A DNA stretch of 19,792 bases from Lobulomyces angularis (taxonomy: Eukaryota > Chytridiomycota > Chytridiomycetes > Lobulomycetales > Lobulomycetaceae): the NCBI GenBank assembly GCA_027604685.1, contig JADHYX010000405.1, forward strand, positions 1 through 19,792. Reading direction: 5' to 3'. The first letter of the stretch is position 1. Each line of letters begins with the position of its first letter. This document shows, one piece after another, positions 10,452 through 19,633 of the stretch. The translations under genes were made by a program, and so were the position numbers. The notes below the pieces were generated by a model. That model did no database searches and had not been told where the DNA came from. It saw nothing but the letters and a program-made list of their open reading frames with translations.

Positions 10452-11983
10452 CTATAATTTTAATGTTTCGAATTTGCTTCTTAAATTTTCCCAAAATTTA
10501 TTATCATTAGAAACTGTATCAAAAACAATTAAGGAACCAAAATGCAAATGTTGAATGACAGGAAATTTCAACAAAACTTCATTCTGATACATTTTTAGTA
10601 AACCTACAAAAATAGAAAAAAATAAAAAAAAGTTATTCTATTGATTAGAAAAAAAAATTTTGTACCAGTATTCACTTTTGACCATGATAATACTCCTGAT
10701 ATATCATAAAGCTAAATATTTTGTCCACGTTAGTATTGTTTTTGGGCCATTCAAAAATAAAAAATTTTTATTTACAATTGGTGAATGTTCAAAAAAAGGT
10801 CCGTTCTTTGTTTCATTGATATAATTTATAGCTGAAAAATATAAATTCTCATCCTTTAACTCCGATGCTAACGCTTTATTTGTTGTATCTGAAGGTTTTA
10901 TATTATTTTCTAAAAGATAAAAAATAAAATAAAAACTTGAAAATAATGCTATGTAAAAATAAAAAAACATACTTGGTTTCAAAACCATTTGTCCGGAACC
11001 CCAAATATACGGTAAAAATTGAAAGTCATCTGAAGTGGCCAAAGTTAATAAAAAAAAAGTAAAAATTTTAAAAAATTAATAAAGTATCAAACCTAAACCC
11101 CAGACCTAGTTTAAAGTTGAAATAAAAAAATTTTACATTGTAAAGTTAAATACAAAAGTTACAAAAAAAAAAAAAAAAATTTATTGAATACTCCGTGACT
11201 ACCAGCAGGTTCCAGCTTAAATTTAATTTGTATAAACCTACAAATTTCCAAATATTTATTAAAGATTATTACTTTTAAATTATTCAAGTCTTCAAGACTG
11301 AAAAAATTTAGCTTAAACAAACAAAATAAACAACTGATAAAATTCAGTTCATGACCTGAGCCATAGTCCAGTCTAATTTTGTTTCCAAAACTGTTTATAA
11401 AATAAAAGTGAACTTCTTCTTCCAAACTTGTAAGATTAGAAGGCAGATCATCTTTCAACTCTTCTTTATCCCTGAAATTAGGTAACAGATTGGTTTCTCT
11501 TTCCAGAATTTCTACAACTTCTCTAAAAGCTTTTTTATTGGTAATATTTAATAATTAAAATTGTATTTTTTTTTTTTTTTTTTTTTTTTCCAAATTTAAA
11601 AAAAAGGTGATGTATAACTTATTTATCTGTTTTATAGTTTAATTAATTGATTATAAAATAATTATATATTGCATTTGAAATTTAAACTTTTATTGACAAG
11701 TGAAAAGTTAAAGAAAAAATCTTTGGAAAAAATAAAAAAAATAATTTCTTGATTTACCTCTATTTCCAAAACGCTGCTCACTTTGCTCTAGTAATTCTTG
11801 ACTACTCACAATATCCTTTACCTTATTTAAACTATTTAAAATTAACTGTACTTCGTTTGAAACTGGCTGTGGAGCGCTGGCTTGATTAATGAAAGTTATA
11901 AAAGAAAACAAGTCATTAAATCCATTTGATTTTTTAAATATTTCAATATCCTCTGATGTATTAATCTTTTTGGCTACTGTCAT
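10452..11983 (-). CDS. PTPA: Serine/threonine phosphatase 2A activator (PTPA / Rrd family)
   Basis: Peptidyl-prolyl isomerase-like activator of PP2A catalytic subunits (yeast Rrd1/Rrd2). Exons in transcript order: 11983-11758, 11529-11192, 11105-11093, 11029-10973, 10909-10776, 10711-10666, 10603-10452. Total 966 nt, 321 aa ending in TAG. Family blocks appear in order: QRFGNRAFRE (70-79), RLDYGSGHELNF (128-139), [20 protein letters not shown] (182-201), GPFFEHSPILYDISGV, then KMYQNEVLLKFPVIQHLHFG near the C-terminus. Length is typical of the fungal family. The signature block is assembled from three exons, the middle one only 13 nt. The first intron is long for this window (228 nt) and holds a 24-nt T run. 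The 63-nt intron 10910-10972 is stop-free and frame-preserving. Which yeast paralogue it corresponds to (Rrd1 or Rrd2) cannot be decided here. Confidence 0.95.
10910..10972 (-). other. PTPA intron 4, frame-preserving and stop-free
   Basis: A 63-nt GT-AG interval that stays open in the gene's frame. Retention would add 21 mostly hydrophobic residues between MVLKP and NNIKPSD, in a region of variable length in the family. The A/T-run composition and TTTTAG acceptor match neighbouring introns, so it is called an intron. Confidence 0.75.
11093..11105 (-). other. 13-nt microexon of PTPA
   Basis: Between introns 11106-11191 and 11030-11092, the bases GTCTGGGGTTTAG encode Val-Trp-Gly-Leu plus one base of the next codon. 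Including it is the only way I found to complete the family signature [13 protein letters not shown] in frame, with a TAG acceptor before it and a GT donor after it. Without it the signature would lack these residues and the frame would shift. Confidence 0.88.
11566..11589 (+). repeat. 24-nt T homopolymer inside PTPA intron 1
   Basis: The longest homopolymer in the window (A tract on the transcribed strand). It may be misjudged by a few bases in any assembly because such runs are error-prone. Confidence 0.8.
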
Positions 11984-12490
11984 CTATAAAGAAAAAAAAA
12001 TTTTTTCTTTTTTTCGAAAATTATTTGTTTCATAAATAAATCTTTAATTTTGGTAAATGCCCTGGAAGTTTATTCTTCGGCAAATATGATTAACTTAATT
12101 ATTCAATTTAAAATGTTTCTGCGTTGTTTTTAGTTGATTTTATTAAGTTGAATAATAACTTAATTCATTATTTTGATATTTTTAAATTAATTAAAAATAT
12201 TTAGTTAATATGTAAAACTAATATTAAATTAAATGAAAAATGTTTAGAGTAGAATAAAAATAAAAAAATAAAAAAAACTACAACTAATTTCCCTTCTATA
12301 TAAAAAATTAAAATATAAATCTCATTAACATCAAACAAATATAGATAAAATAACAAAATTAGTTAGTTAATATACTCCAAAAAATATAAATCCTCCATAT
12401 AAATATTAATTCCAAAACAAAATTATCAACAAGATTCATTAAAATATATCACAAAACACTAATCACAAAAAATATTTTCTTCAAATCAGA
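11984..12490. other. Intergenic spacer upstream of PTPA
   Basis: 507 bp of AT-rich sequence between tandem minus-strand genes. It must hold the zinc-knuckle gene's 3' end and the PTPA promoter. Short mixed-sequence stretches lie near 12055-12130, closest to PTPA. I see no open frame, RNA gene, repeat or clear TATA box. Confidence 0.6.
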
Positions 12491-13953
12491 TTATCTTGCA
12501 TAAAAAAAATCCGCCATTTTAGCACCTAGATTACCGTCACTCAAACTAGCATCTTTAACAAAATTTCCTCCTAAATTGGTTTGAAGACTTGGCCCTAAAC
12601 CACTCGCTAAATTATTTCCTAGACTCCCCAATCCCAACAAACCAACTCCGCCAGTAGCTTGTTTTGGTAATCTATGAGCACATTGATAAATCCAATGCCC
12701 TTTAACTCCACAAATTCTGCAAGTATAAGTTGATGGAGGTACTGAAGTTTTTTGAAAGGGGCATTGTTGAATCCTAAAAGCAGGATTGAAAAAAAAAGCA
12801 AATTTTTTTTGTTACCAATGACCAGGAGTATTACATTTTCTACAAATGTAACCATCCGGTGGAGTAGTTTTTAAAGGTAACCTAGTACTACCTAAATAGA
12901 GTTGTTGACTCAACTTCTGGTATTGATGTTTGAGTTGATCACTAATGAGAGCAGATGCTGGGTTATTGCTTAGCTCTGCCATAAACTGTTGATGCAATTG
13001 ATTTCCTCTTTTTCTTTCTAAATACAATTGACAATTTCTTAGCCAGTGGCCATCTACAAAACTGGAAAAAAAAAATCAAAGGTTTTTTGCTTTTATATTC
13101 TGCATACCATAGTTTGCAGACATAACCAGGAGGAGGAGTTGCACTGTAACCTTTAAAATACATTGACTCGGGTGGTAAATTTCCCAAATTATGTAACAGA
13201 TGTGCGTTTTGACTTAAAGTATTTGCAGGGACATTCCCAAGTTCCGCATCAAAATTTTCTGCATCGAAAGCATCCAAAAAATCATGCTCCATAGCCATAT
13301 TAGTAGGAGAAGCTAAGGCTTTAAGAGCAGTGGAAGTAGCAACGCGATATGGTGAACCGGAGTTTGAAAACATTTGTTGTTGTTCAGTATTGCCAGCAAA
13401 AAAGGGTTGCTGTTTGATGTTTCTTTCTACCTCAAATGATCTGGAGTGCAGTAGTTGATTTTCATGGCTATTTTCACCTTTTCTTGAGTCCTGATGATGA
13501 AAATCAAATGTTCCTAATAACCCAGAACCTACAAAGTTAATAACATTATTTTTAAAAATTTATTTGAAAAAAAAAATAATCTTTTTTTATACCATCTGAA
13601 TTACGTCTTGACTGATTAATATCTAAGCCACCAAATTGTCGAGAAATGTTATTTTCATAATTATTGGAAGACAAAGAGAAATTATTTCGTTCCATTAAGC
13701 CAAGAAGGGTGTTTGAATCAAATTGAACGTTTTTGGAAGAAGAAGAAGTTTGAATAGAAATTGGGTCAGTTGGATCAGATTTAGTAATATCTTCAACATG
13801 TGGCAATGTACGGTCAAGTTGATCAATTGACTGATAATTTTGCATACTAGCGGTGGAGGGTAGTTGGTTGGTTAAATTAAGCTGGTGAGGGTTAGACTGA
13901 AAATTAACATTTTGATTATCGTTTCTTTCACCAGGAGAGCCAGACGTCATCAT
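12491..13953 (-). CDS. Protein with three CCHC zinc knuckles, probable RNA-binding protein
   Basis: Not recognised as a named orthologue. Exons in transcript order: 13953-13593, 13528-13108, 13061-12816, 12773-12491; 1311 nt, 436 aa. The first ~240 residues are polar and low-complexity, rich in Asn, Ser and Gln, without an obvious fold. Three CX2CX4HX4C knuckles follow: Cys258-Cys271 (CKLCFVDGHWLRNC), Cys334-Cys347 (CRKCNTPGHWIQQC) and Cys361-Cys374 (CRICGVKGHWIYQC). Each is preceded by a Pro-Pro-x-x-Tyr type lead-in (PPPGYV, PPDGYI, PPSTYT). A Gly/Leu/Asn-rich tail closes the protein. Zinc knuckles of this type usually bind single-stranded RNA or DNA. The Pro/Tyr lead-in recalls Mpe1/RBBP6 knuckles, but there is no DWNN or RING domain. 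Introns cut knuckle 1 inside Cys261 and knuckle 2 inside Trp343. Two Met codons open the frame (13953, 13950); the first is chosen by default. Confidence 0.88.
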
Positions 13954-14263
13954 TTTTTTTTATTTTAAATATTGATGCTATTATTAAATTGCGAAGGAAA
14001 AAATATTAAAAAAAAAAAAAAAAAAAGGAAATTAAGAGAGAGTGATTTTAAATAAAAAGTTTTGGTGAAAATACAAAAAATAAAATAAAATAAAATTAAA
14101 TTATAAAAAGGTTGTTTTTAATAAATTATTAGAATGTTAGGTGAAAAATTGAAATGAGGAAATAAAAAAAATTAGAAGATAAAATGCAGTTGAAATTTTC
14201 AAAATCAGTTTTTTGAGTTCAAATTTGTTTCTTTTTTCAAAATTTTCTTGTTATACAAAAATT
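13954..14263. other. Upstream region of the zinc-knuckle gene
   Basis: 310 bp of AT-rich sequence with a 19-nt A run (14008-14026), presumably containing the promoter of the minus-strand gene. No open frame or recognised site. It ends abruptly at the GC-rich island. Confidence 0.55.
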
Positions 14264-14590
14264 CCCGCGACAGTGGGGTGGGACAGAGATCACACAAGGG
14301 TTTTTTTGGTTTCCTTTGAACTTTTGGCAGCAGTGTTTCAGTGATCAGAGTTGCAGACTCGCAAACCCACAGTATTCAGACAGTGATTGGCACACTATTA
14401 ACACCATTTTGGCACACTGCTGGCGCGCTATTGTCACTGAGAGCAACTATAAGTTCAACAACAATGTTACGATGCCCTCACATGTGACTCACTGTGACCC
14501 ACTCACTCTGTAACAGTACACTAAACTCTCTATAACTCACTTTAACTCTCTATAACCCACTTAAACTCTCTACAACTCACCCATCGATCC
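14264..14590. repeat. GC-rich island with nested short repeats
   Basis: By hand count 148 of 327 bases are G or C (about 45%), in a surrounding that is almost all A/T runs. It contains seven CAGTG/CACTG words (14271, 14331, 14339, 14381, 14415, 14435, 14490) and a 10-bp direct repeat TTGGCACACT at 14387-14396 and 14409-14418. An inverted pair, CAGTGA (14381-14386) and TCACTG (14434-14439), encloses 59 bp, and a three-unit tandem repeat closes the right end. No protein is supported: the open frame across it lacks an ATG. It could be a dispersed repeat, a remnant of a small mobile element, or a regulatory element. Origin unknown. Confidence 0.6.
14521..14580 (+). repeat. Tandem repeat, three 20-bp units
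   Basis: Units begin at 14521, 14541 and 14561 and share the core AACTCTCTAtAACtCAC, with differences at a few positions. A looser relative (ACTCACTCTGTAAC) lies just upstream at about 14501-14514, suggesting older, decayed copies. Confidence 0.85.
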
Positions 14591-15920
14591 ATAAATTATT
14601 TGTTATGATTTTGTTCAAAAAAAAACACCCTTCATTTCTTTTTTTTATTAGATCTTGCAAAAAATGTCCCTTTTGTTAAAATCCTCAATTGGCTACTAAA
14701 ACCATAAAACTTTTTAATAGACTTTTATCATTATCCAAAGTTTCCTCTGCGTAGTTTATTGTTATTTCTAGGCTTTTTATCGTTTTTAAATAATATAGTT
14801 GTATAAAATAATTCTCTTACAAACAAATATAATTTCTACTCATATAATAAGATAATATTCCATTATCACCATCAAAGAAAACAAAATTATCAAATTAAAG
14901 AGTTTCACTTTGTAAATGATCGTTGATAAAAAATTGTGTTTTGTAAAATTTTCCTTTTTTTTTGTATTTTTCATTAGTTCATACAAATAGAATTTAAATT
15001 TCTAAACTTTCTAAAGATTTCTTAAACACTTATCCCTATATACCCTTTCTTATATAAAGCCCAATGTCAACATTTTAAAAAAATTACTGAAACGCAATTT
15101 CCAACAGGCAATTTTTTAAGTAGAAAAATTTCTAGTTTTCTTAAGCTTTTATTCATGGTTTATTCAAATTTTACAATTTGAAGAAACTGAAGGGGTATTA
15201 AAATGCGATTACAATTACTTTTAAAAAATTTTCCGTATGACCTGTGCTATATTCATAAATATTATAAGTGCAAAGGAACTATCTTTATATTAGATGATTG
15301 GAACAGGAAGAAGCTGCAAAACCTAAAATCTTTAATATACAACAGCCGAAAGAACAGTCTAAACTTTAAATGATGGCTTTTTTGCCGGAAAAAAGTTGAA
15401 TATAGGGAATTGAGTTCACTTCAAAACAAAAAATCATTTTAAATGAAACAATTCAAGTATACCTGCTGTAGAAAATTTTCATAAGGGGTAGTAAGGAGAG
15501 TACCCTTAAAGTCAAATTAAAACGTTTTGTAAAGTTTTAAGTTTGAAGATTATTTTCTAATCAATGCTTGGAGTGAGGAGTAGGAGGTAAAATCCACACC
15601 AGATGAGTATTGGAAGTGCAAAAGAGCTTATAAGTAACAAACTTTTTTTTTTACTATTAAATAGAGTTGCTTAGTACCTTGTAGTAATGCATCCTCTCTA
15701 AATGATATGTGCAAAAATTTACTAGAAATTAAGAAATCGAATACAATATTAACCTGCACAAAACAGCATTTCGAAATCAAGTCAAAATGCTAAATGCACA
15801 AAAGCGAGAAGATCCAAATAGAAAATTTATTATAGGTCTTAAAGCTTTAAGTTTATCCCTACAACAGTGTTTTTGCTTCTTCGGAAGTTCAGATGTTAAG
15901 AATGTTGAAATGTTTTCTTC

Positions 15921-15948
15921 AAAAAAAACGTTTTTTTTTTTTTTTTTT
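15921..15948 (+). promoter_or_regulatory. Poly(dA:dT) tract with A8-CG-T18 palindrome
   Basis: Eight A, then CG, then eighteen T, giving a perfect 18-bp palindrome at 15921-15938, roughly 85-110 bp upstream of the PHO89 start. Poly(dA:dT) tracts in fungal promoters exclude nucleosomes; that role here is inferred. It is not a CACGTG/CACGTT Pho4 site. Confidence 0.35.
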
Positions 15949-15970
15949 GGTGGTCAAAGTTCAGATCTCA

Positions 15971-15976
15971 TATAAA
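15971..15976 (+). promoter_or_regulatory. Probable TATA box of PHO89
   Basis: TATAAA 57 bp upstream of the PHO89 ATG, in a suitable place for a short 5' leader. No phosphate-response element (CACGTG or CACGTT) was seen near it. Confidence 0.45.
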
Positions 15977-16032
15977 GAGCAAAGGAAAATTTACAACTTC
16001 TCAGCCTTATACAATTCATTAGTAAACTAAAA

Positions 16033-17762
16033 ATGATGGAAGTTCACCAATACACACACATCTTCGTTCTTGGTTTAATATTTGCGTTCTTTGATGCCTT
16101 TGGTATTGGAGCAAATGATGTTGCCAACTCATTTGCTACTTCCGTATCTTCAAAATCGTTAACTCTTAAGCAGGGTATCTATTCTCATTTAATTTTTTCT
16201 TATTCATTTTTTTTTTATTCATTAAATAGCATATGCAATTGCTGTTATTTGCGAATTTGGTGGTGGTATGTTATTAGGAGCCTCTGTTGGCGATACCATT
16301 AAAGGAAAAATTATTGATGTAGAACTTTTTGCAAATCAACCTGAATTGTTAATGTTGGGTTTCTTATGCGCTCTGGTCTCAAGTTCCGCTTGGGTTATAT
16401 TTGCAACTTACTGTGGGTGGCCTGTATCAACAACCCATTCCATTATTGGTGCTGTAGCCGGTATTACATTTGGTTGAAGAAATAAATTCATATATATATA
16501 TTTTATTAGGTGTTGGTATTGCTGCCTTCGGTTTCAATGCTGTTAGTTTCGCATGGGGCACTGGAGGTAAATTTTTTGCAACATAATTCAAATATTTTAA
16601 TTGTTTTTTTTATTTTAATTATGTAGGATTATCTGAAATTATTGCCTCTTGGTTTATTTCTCCTGTAGTTGCTGGTGTTGTCGCTACTCTCATATTTTTG
16701 TTTACAAAATATGTGGTCCTCATTCATAAGAACTCTTTAAGGAGAGGATTAATGGTTATTCCTGTTTACATTTTTGTTGCTATATTTGTTGGTGCACTTT
16801 ATCTAATTTTGAAATCAGGAAAAAAACAAACAATTTCAGACAACAACGCCGCTCTTATATTCGGAGGCTCCCTTGGAGCTGCTGCTGCTGCTGCTATTAT
16901 TGCTGCCTTCTTTCTGGTTCCATGGTTAAGACGCAAATTAGAAAAAGAAGAAACTGTGAAATGGTTCCATGTTTTCAATCCTTTCCTTAGTCCACAACCT
17001 CATAATGAAAATATTAACAAAGAGTTAGAAATGTTTCTGGATCATGGAGCACAAAAATTTGCAAAAGAAGATGACGCTACAAAACTAGAATCTGGAGAAA
17101 TTACCACTGTAGAAGTTGAAGAAGTTCCTAAAGAAAATAGTGCAAAGTCCTTCACAAAAAAATTATTCAGTGGTTTTAACTCTGACGTTGTTACTGTTAC
17201 ATCTAGCCATGTTGCCGCCGTCCACGATCATGCTGTCAAATATGATCCTAAAACTGAATACCTTTATTCGTTTGTACAAGTTTTAACTGCGTCCTTCGCT
17301 TCCTTCGCTCACGGTTCTAATGATTTAGCAAATGCCGTTGGTCCTCTCTCTGCAATATACACCATATGGTCGTCTGCTGCAGTTGGTAGTAAAGTTCCAG
17401 TTCAAACTTGGACCCTGGCTTATGGTGCTACCGCTCTCTGTATCGGATTTCTGTTATATGGTCACAATATCATGAAATCTCTTGGAAATGGTATTACTTT
17501 TCATACTCCTTCCAGAGGATTTTCGATGGAATTTGGTGCTGCACTTACTGTATTAACTGCCTCTTATATTGGTTTACCCGTCTCTACTACTCACTGCATT
17601 ACAGGTGCCACTGCAGGAGTAGGTCTTTCTAATGGAAATGTGAAAGCAGTTAATTGGAAAATGTTAGCATGGTGCTTTTTCTCTTGGGTTATTACTGTTC
17701 CTGTTGCTGCTGTTATTGCTGGGGCCCTTTTCGCATTTCTCTCTTCAAATCCACATTTTTAA
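16033..17762 (+). CDS. PHO89: PiT-family phosphate transporter (Pho89-like, cation-coupled)
   Basis: Plasma-membrane symporter for inorganic phosphate, Na+-coupled in yeast Pho89. Exons: 16033-16174, 16230-16472, 16510-16566, 16627-17762; 1578 nt, 525 aa (yeast Pho89 574). Both family signatures are intact. The N-terminal half has [18 protein letters not shown] with Asp28, and [11 protein letters not shown] at 112-122. The C-terminal half has [15 protein letters not shown] (from about 374) and [11 protein letters not shown]. The two halves are the inverted repeat typical of the family, joined by a charged cytosolic loop of about 120 residues (roughly 245-365) containing the KLEKEE and KENSAKSF segments. 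Two ATGs are adjacent (16033, 16036). A possible GT-AG pair at 16266-16276 is too short to be an intron and its sequence fits the protein, so it is kept coding. The neighbouring TATA box suggests an inducible promoter, but no Pho4 site is visible. Sodium versus proton coupling cannot be told. Confidence 0.96.
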
Positions 17763-18009
17763 TTATTTAAAGCTCAATAAAACTAAGTATTTAAGAATTT
17801 TTTTTTTTTAATTAAAATTTATTTATATATCTTTTCAAGATTTCAATAAAATTATGAAATTTTTTTTTTTTAATAAAAAATATATAATCTTTTATCCTTT
17901 TAAAAAAAAAAAAATCACAGTTGATATCTATATATATTTTTTATTTATTTTATAAATGTATCTAAATACTATATTTACTAAAAAAAGGGAAAAAAAAAAT
18001 TTTTTTTTT
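17763..18009. other. Shared 3' intergenic region of PHO89 and the transcription-factor gene
   Basis: 247 bp between convergent stop codons, rich in A/T runs. Two AATAAA words on the plus strand (17776-17781 and 17845-17850) are candidate polyadenylation signals for PHO89. In so AT-rich a sequence they are weak evidence. No gene seen. Confidence 0.5.
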
Positions 18010-19633
18010 TTAAATATTTAAATCTTTTAATAAATGCAACAATTCAATCAGAAGTAATTGAAAATAAAAAGTGTCTCTAAGCTTAACGATAGAGAGTAAG
18101 ATGTTGATGTAGACTTTTACTTCATTTTTTATCGTTTCATCTTGGTCCCAAGGATGACCTGGTTTAGTTAGATCTAAAAAAATCTTTACTATCTCTTTGA
18201 TTATATTTGCCAAGACCACATCAGTGTTGTAGGAAAAATAGAAATTTTTTTTTTTAAAATCCACATTTTTAAATTTAAGAGAGTAGATTAAACTTCTTAT
18301 GACAATTAAAATAAAGTCGGTAGAGTTAAACTGTTGAGCATTATTTTTTTCAGAAATTTTAAATTTTTCGGAATTTAATAAATTTTTTTTGTAGTTAAAT
18401 TTGTGACAAGTTAAAATTGACAGTAGCATTAATAAATTCAAGGGTAAGATTCTAATTTTTTCCTCCACATCATTTAAATTTAGATTAAAATTATTATTTT
18501 CATTTTTTTTTAAGAAACTTTCAAAACTCTCAAAAAGTTTTAAATCTGTAGGTAATCTTAAAAACCAAGCTAAAATTGAGTTGTGCACCGCCTGTGCAGA
18601 TTGTTGTGGTAAACACATATTGACTGCCGCTGATAGTGATGACATTGTTTGGTTTTTTTCTTCTTCCCCAAGTTTTATCGCTCTCCTCAATAAAAATATT
18701 GCTTGCATGCACAGTGCATCCTTATCCACACACCGTGACTTGTAAACAAGACCTGGGGAACCCGCCCTTTTCCCTCCAATTCCATACCAGTCTAACAAAA
18801 AAAAAAAATTGTTAATTTTTTTTTTTTTTTTTAAATATTTGGTACATTGTTCTTCAATCAGTTCCAAAAAATTTTCTTCATTAAAAATAAACTTTTCATT
18901 AATTAATGTATCTAGCATGATTCCCTATTATTTTTAATTAAAGATTTTTTTTTTTTTAAATTTTTTAAATTTTTTTTTTTTTTTACATATCCAGTAAGAA
19001 TAGAAATGTGTAATGGTGTAATGGCCAAGTATTCCTCTTCCTGTAAATGAATTAGACAGCGATACACCTCAGCTGTTTTTTTTTTTTTTTTAATTTAATT
19101 TTATTTTTTTTTTTTAATATGTTAATTTGAATGTTAATTTTTTCAATGATTTTTTTTTTTTTTTCTGCGCTTGTTTTAAAAATTTTTTTATTGAAATATA
19201 TATAAAAACATATATATATTTATCAAAATTTTAAATAATAAATTTTTTTTTTTTATATTTTACCTAATAATTTTCGAGCTTTCTTTACTTCACATATCAT
19301 AATAAAAGTCAAAATTAATTGAAAACAACCAAGAATTGAAGACTCATTTAATTTTTCTATTTCGGATAATTGCGACATCAGCAAAGTAGCATGTGCAGTA
19401 TAGTTACGACACTTTGCTAAATTGGAATCGACATCTTCCTTTAAGCGTAACGGACATAAAGAGAGGTAAGAGTAATAGTAAAACTTTGGACAAGTTGCAA
19501 TTCCACAATCATAGGCGTATAATCTAAAAAATAAAATGATAAAAAAAATAAATAAATCAAAAATATATTTACAATTGATCTGGATCTGAAATATTTTCAA
19601 CCCAATCTAAGAATGTTTCATGTTCCGGCCATA
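18010..19633 (-). CDS. Probable fungal transcription factor, C-terminal part (middle homology region), 5' end beyond window
   Basis: Exons in transcript order: 19633-19573, 19523-19264, 19072-18987, 18924-18846, 18791-18010; they join in one frame of 421 residues ending in TAA. The first visible exon opens with the last two bases of a split codon behind a TAG acceptor, so the gene continues past the right edge. Helical sequence such as DQLLYAYDCGIATCPKFYYY, then SSILGCFQLILTFIMI and KKARKLLAEVYRCLIHL resembles the fungal transcription-factor domain (ligand/regulatory middle homology region of Zn2Cys6 factors). The expected Zn2Cys6 cluster would lie outside the window, so the assignment is tentative. 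Later segments (HNSILAWFLRLP, KIFLDLTKPGHPWDQD) are alpha-helical and unrecognised. An in-frame A/T-run interval at 18792-18845 is treated as an intron. An all-helical scaffold of another family remains possible. Confidence 0.55.
18792..18845 (-). other. Frame-preserving, stop-free intron in the transcription-factor gene
   Basis: A 54-nt GTACC...TTAG interval. If translated it would give a poly-Lys then poly-Phe stretch (KKKKKINNFFFLL), which is the typical A-run/T-run look of introns in this window. Splicing joins GAACAAT to ACTGG, reading EEQ-YWYG. Confidence 0.7.

Larger units (their letters stand above)
14591..16032. other. Long intergenic region upstream of PHO89
   Basis: About 1.4 kb without a supported gene. 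Before about 15640 it has few long homopolymers, unlike the other spacers here. It contains a TATATAAA box (15051-15058) not followed by a credible gene, a small plus-strand ATG frame (15204-15374, 56 aa, unrecognised), a weak hairpin (15483-15507) and the PHO89 promoter at its right end. No tRNA or snRNA signature was found by eye. It may be a long promoter, a decayed gene, or an unrecognised non-coding transcript. Confidence 0.5.

Noticed and set aside
14316..14513. 65-codon open frame in the GC island
   Set aside because: It begins with TTG, not ATG, matches no family I know, and its openness follows from the higher GC content.
15483..15507. Hairpin AAGGGGTA / TACCCTT as a terminator or RNA element
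   Set aside because: A seven-pair stem with a bulge; such hairpins are common by chance. Kept only as a remark on the region.
15787..15975. 62-codon ATG frame upstream of PHO89
   Set aside because: It ends in a poly-Phe run from the promoter T tract and overlaps the PHO89 TATA region; no acceptable splice partner was found.
14590..16032. tRNA, snRNA or snoRNA gene in the long gap
   Set aside because: No B-box (GGTTCRA) in a tRNA context, no U6 or U2 core words and no paired C/D boxes were found by eye.
16266..16276. GT...AG pair in PHO89 as an intron
   Set aside because: Eleven bases is far too short to splice, and the translated GGMLLGAS fits the transporter family.
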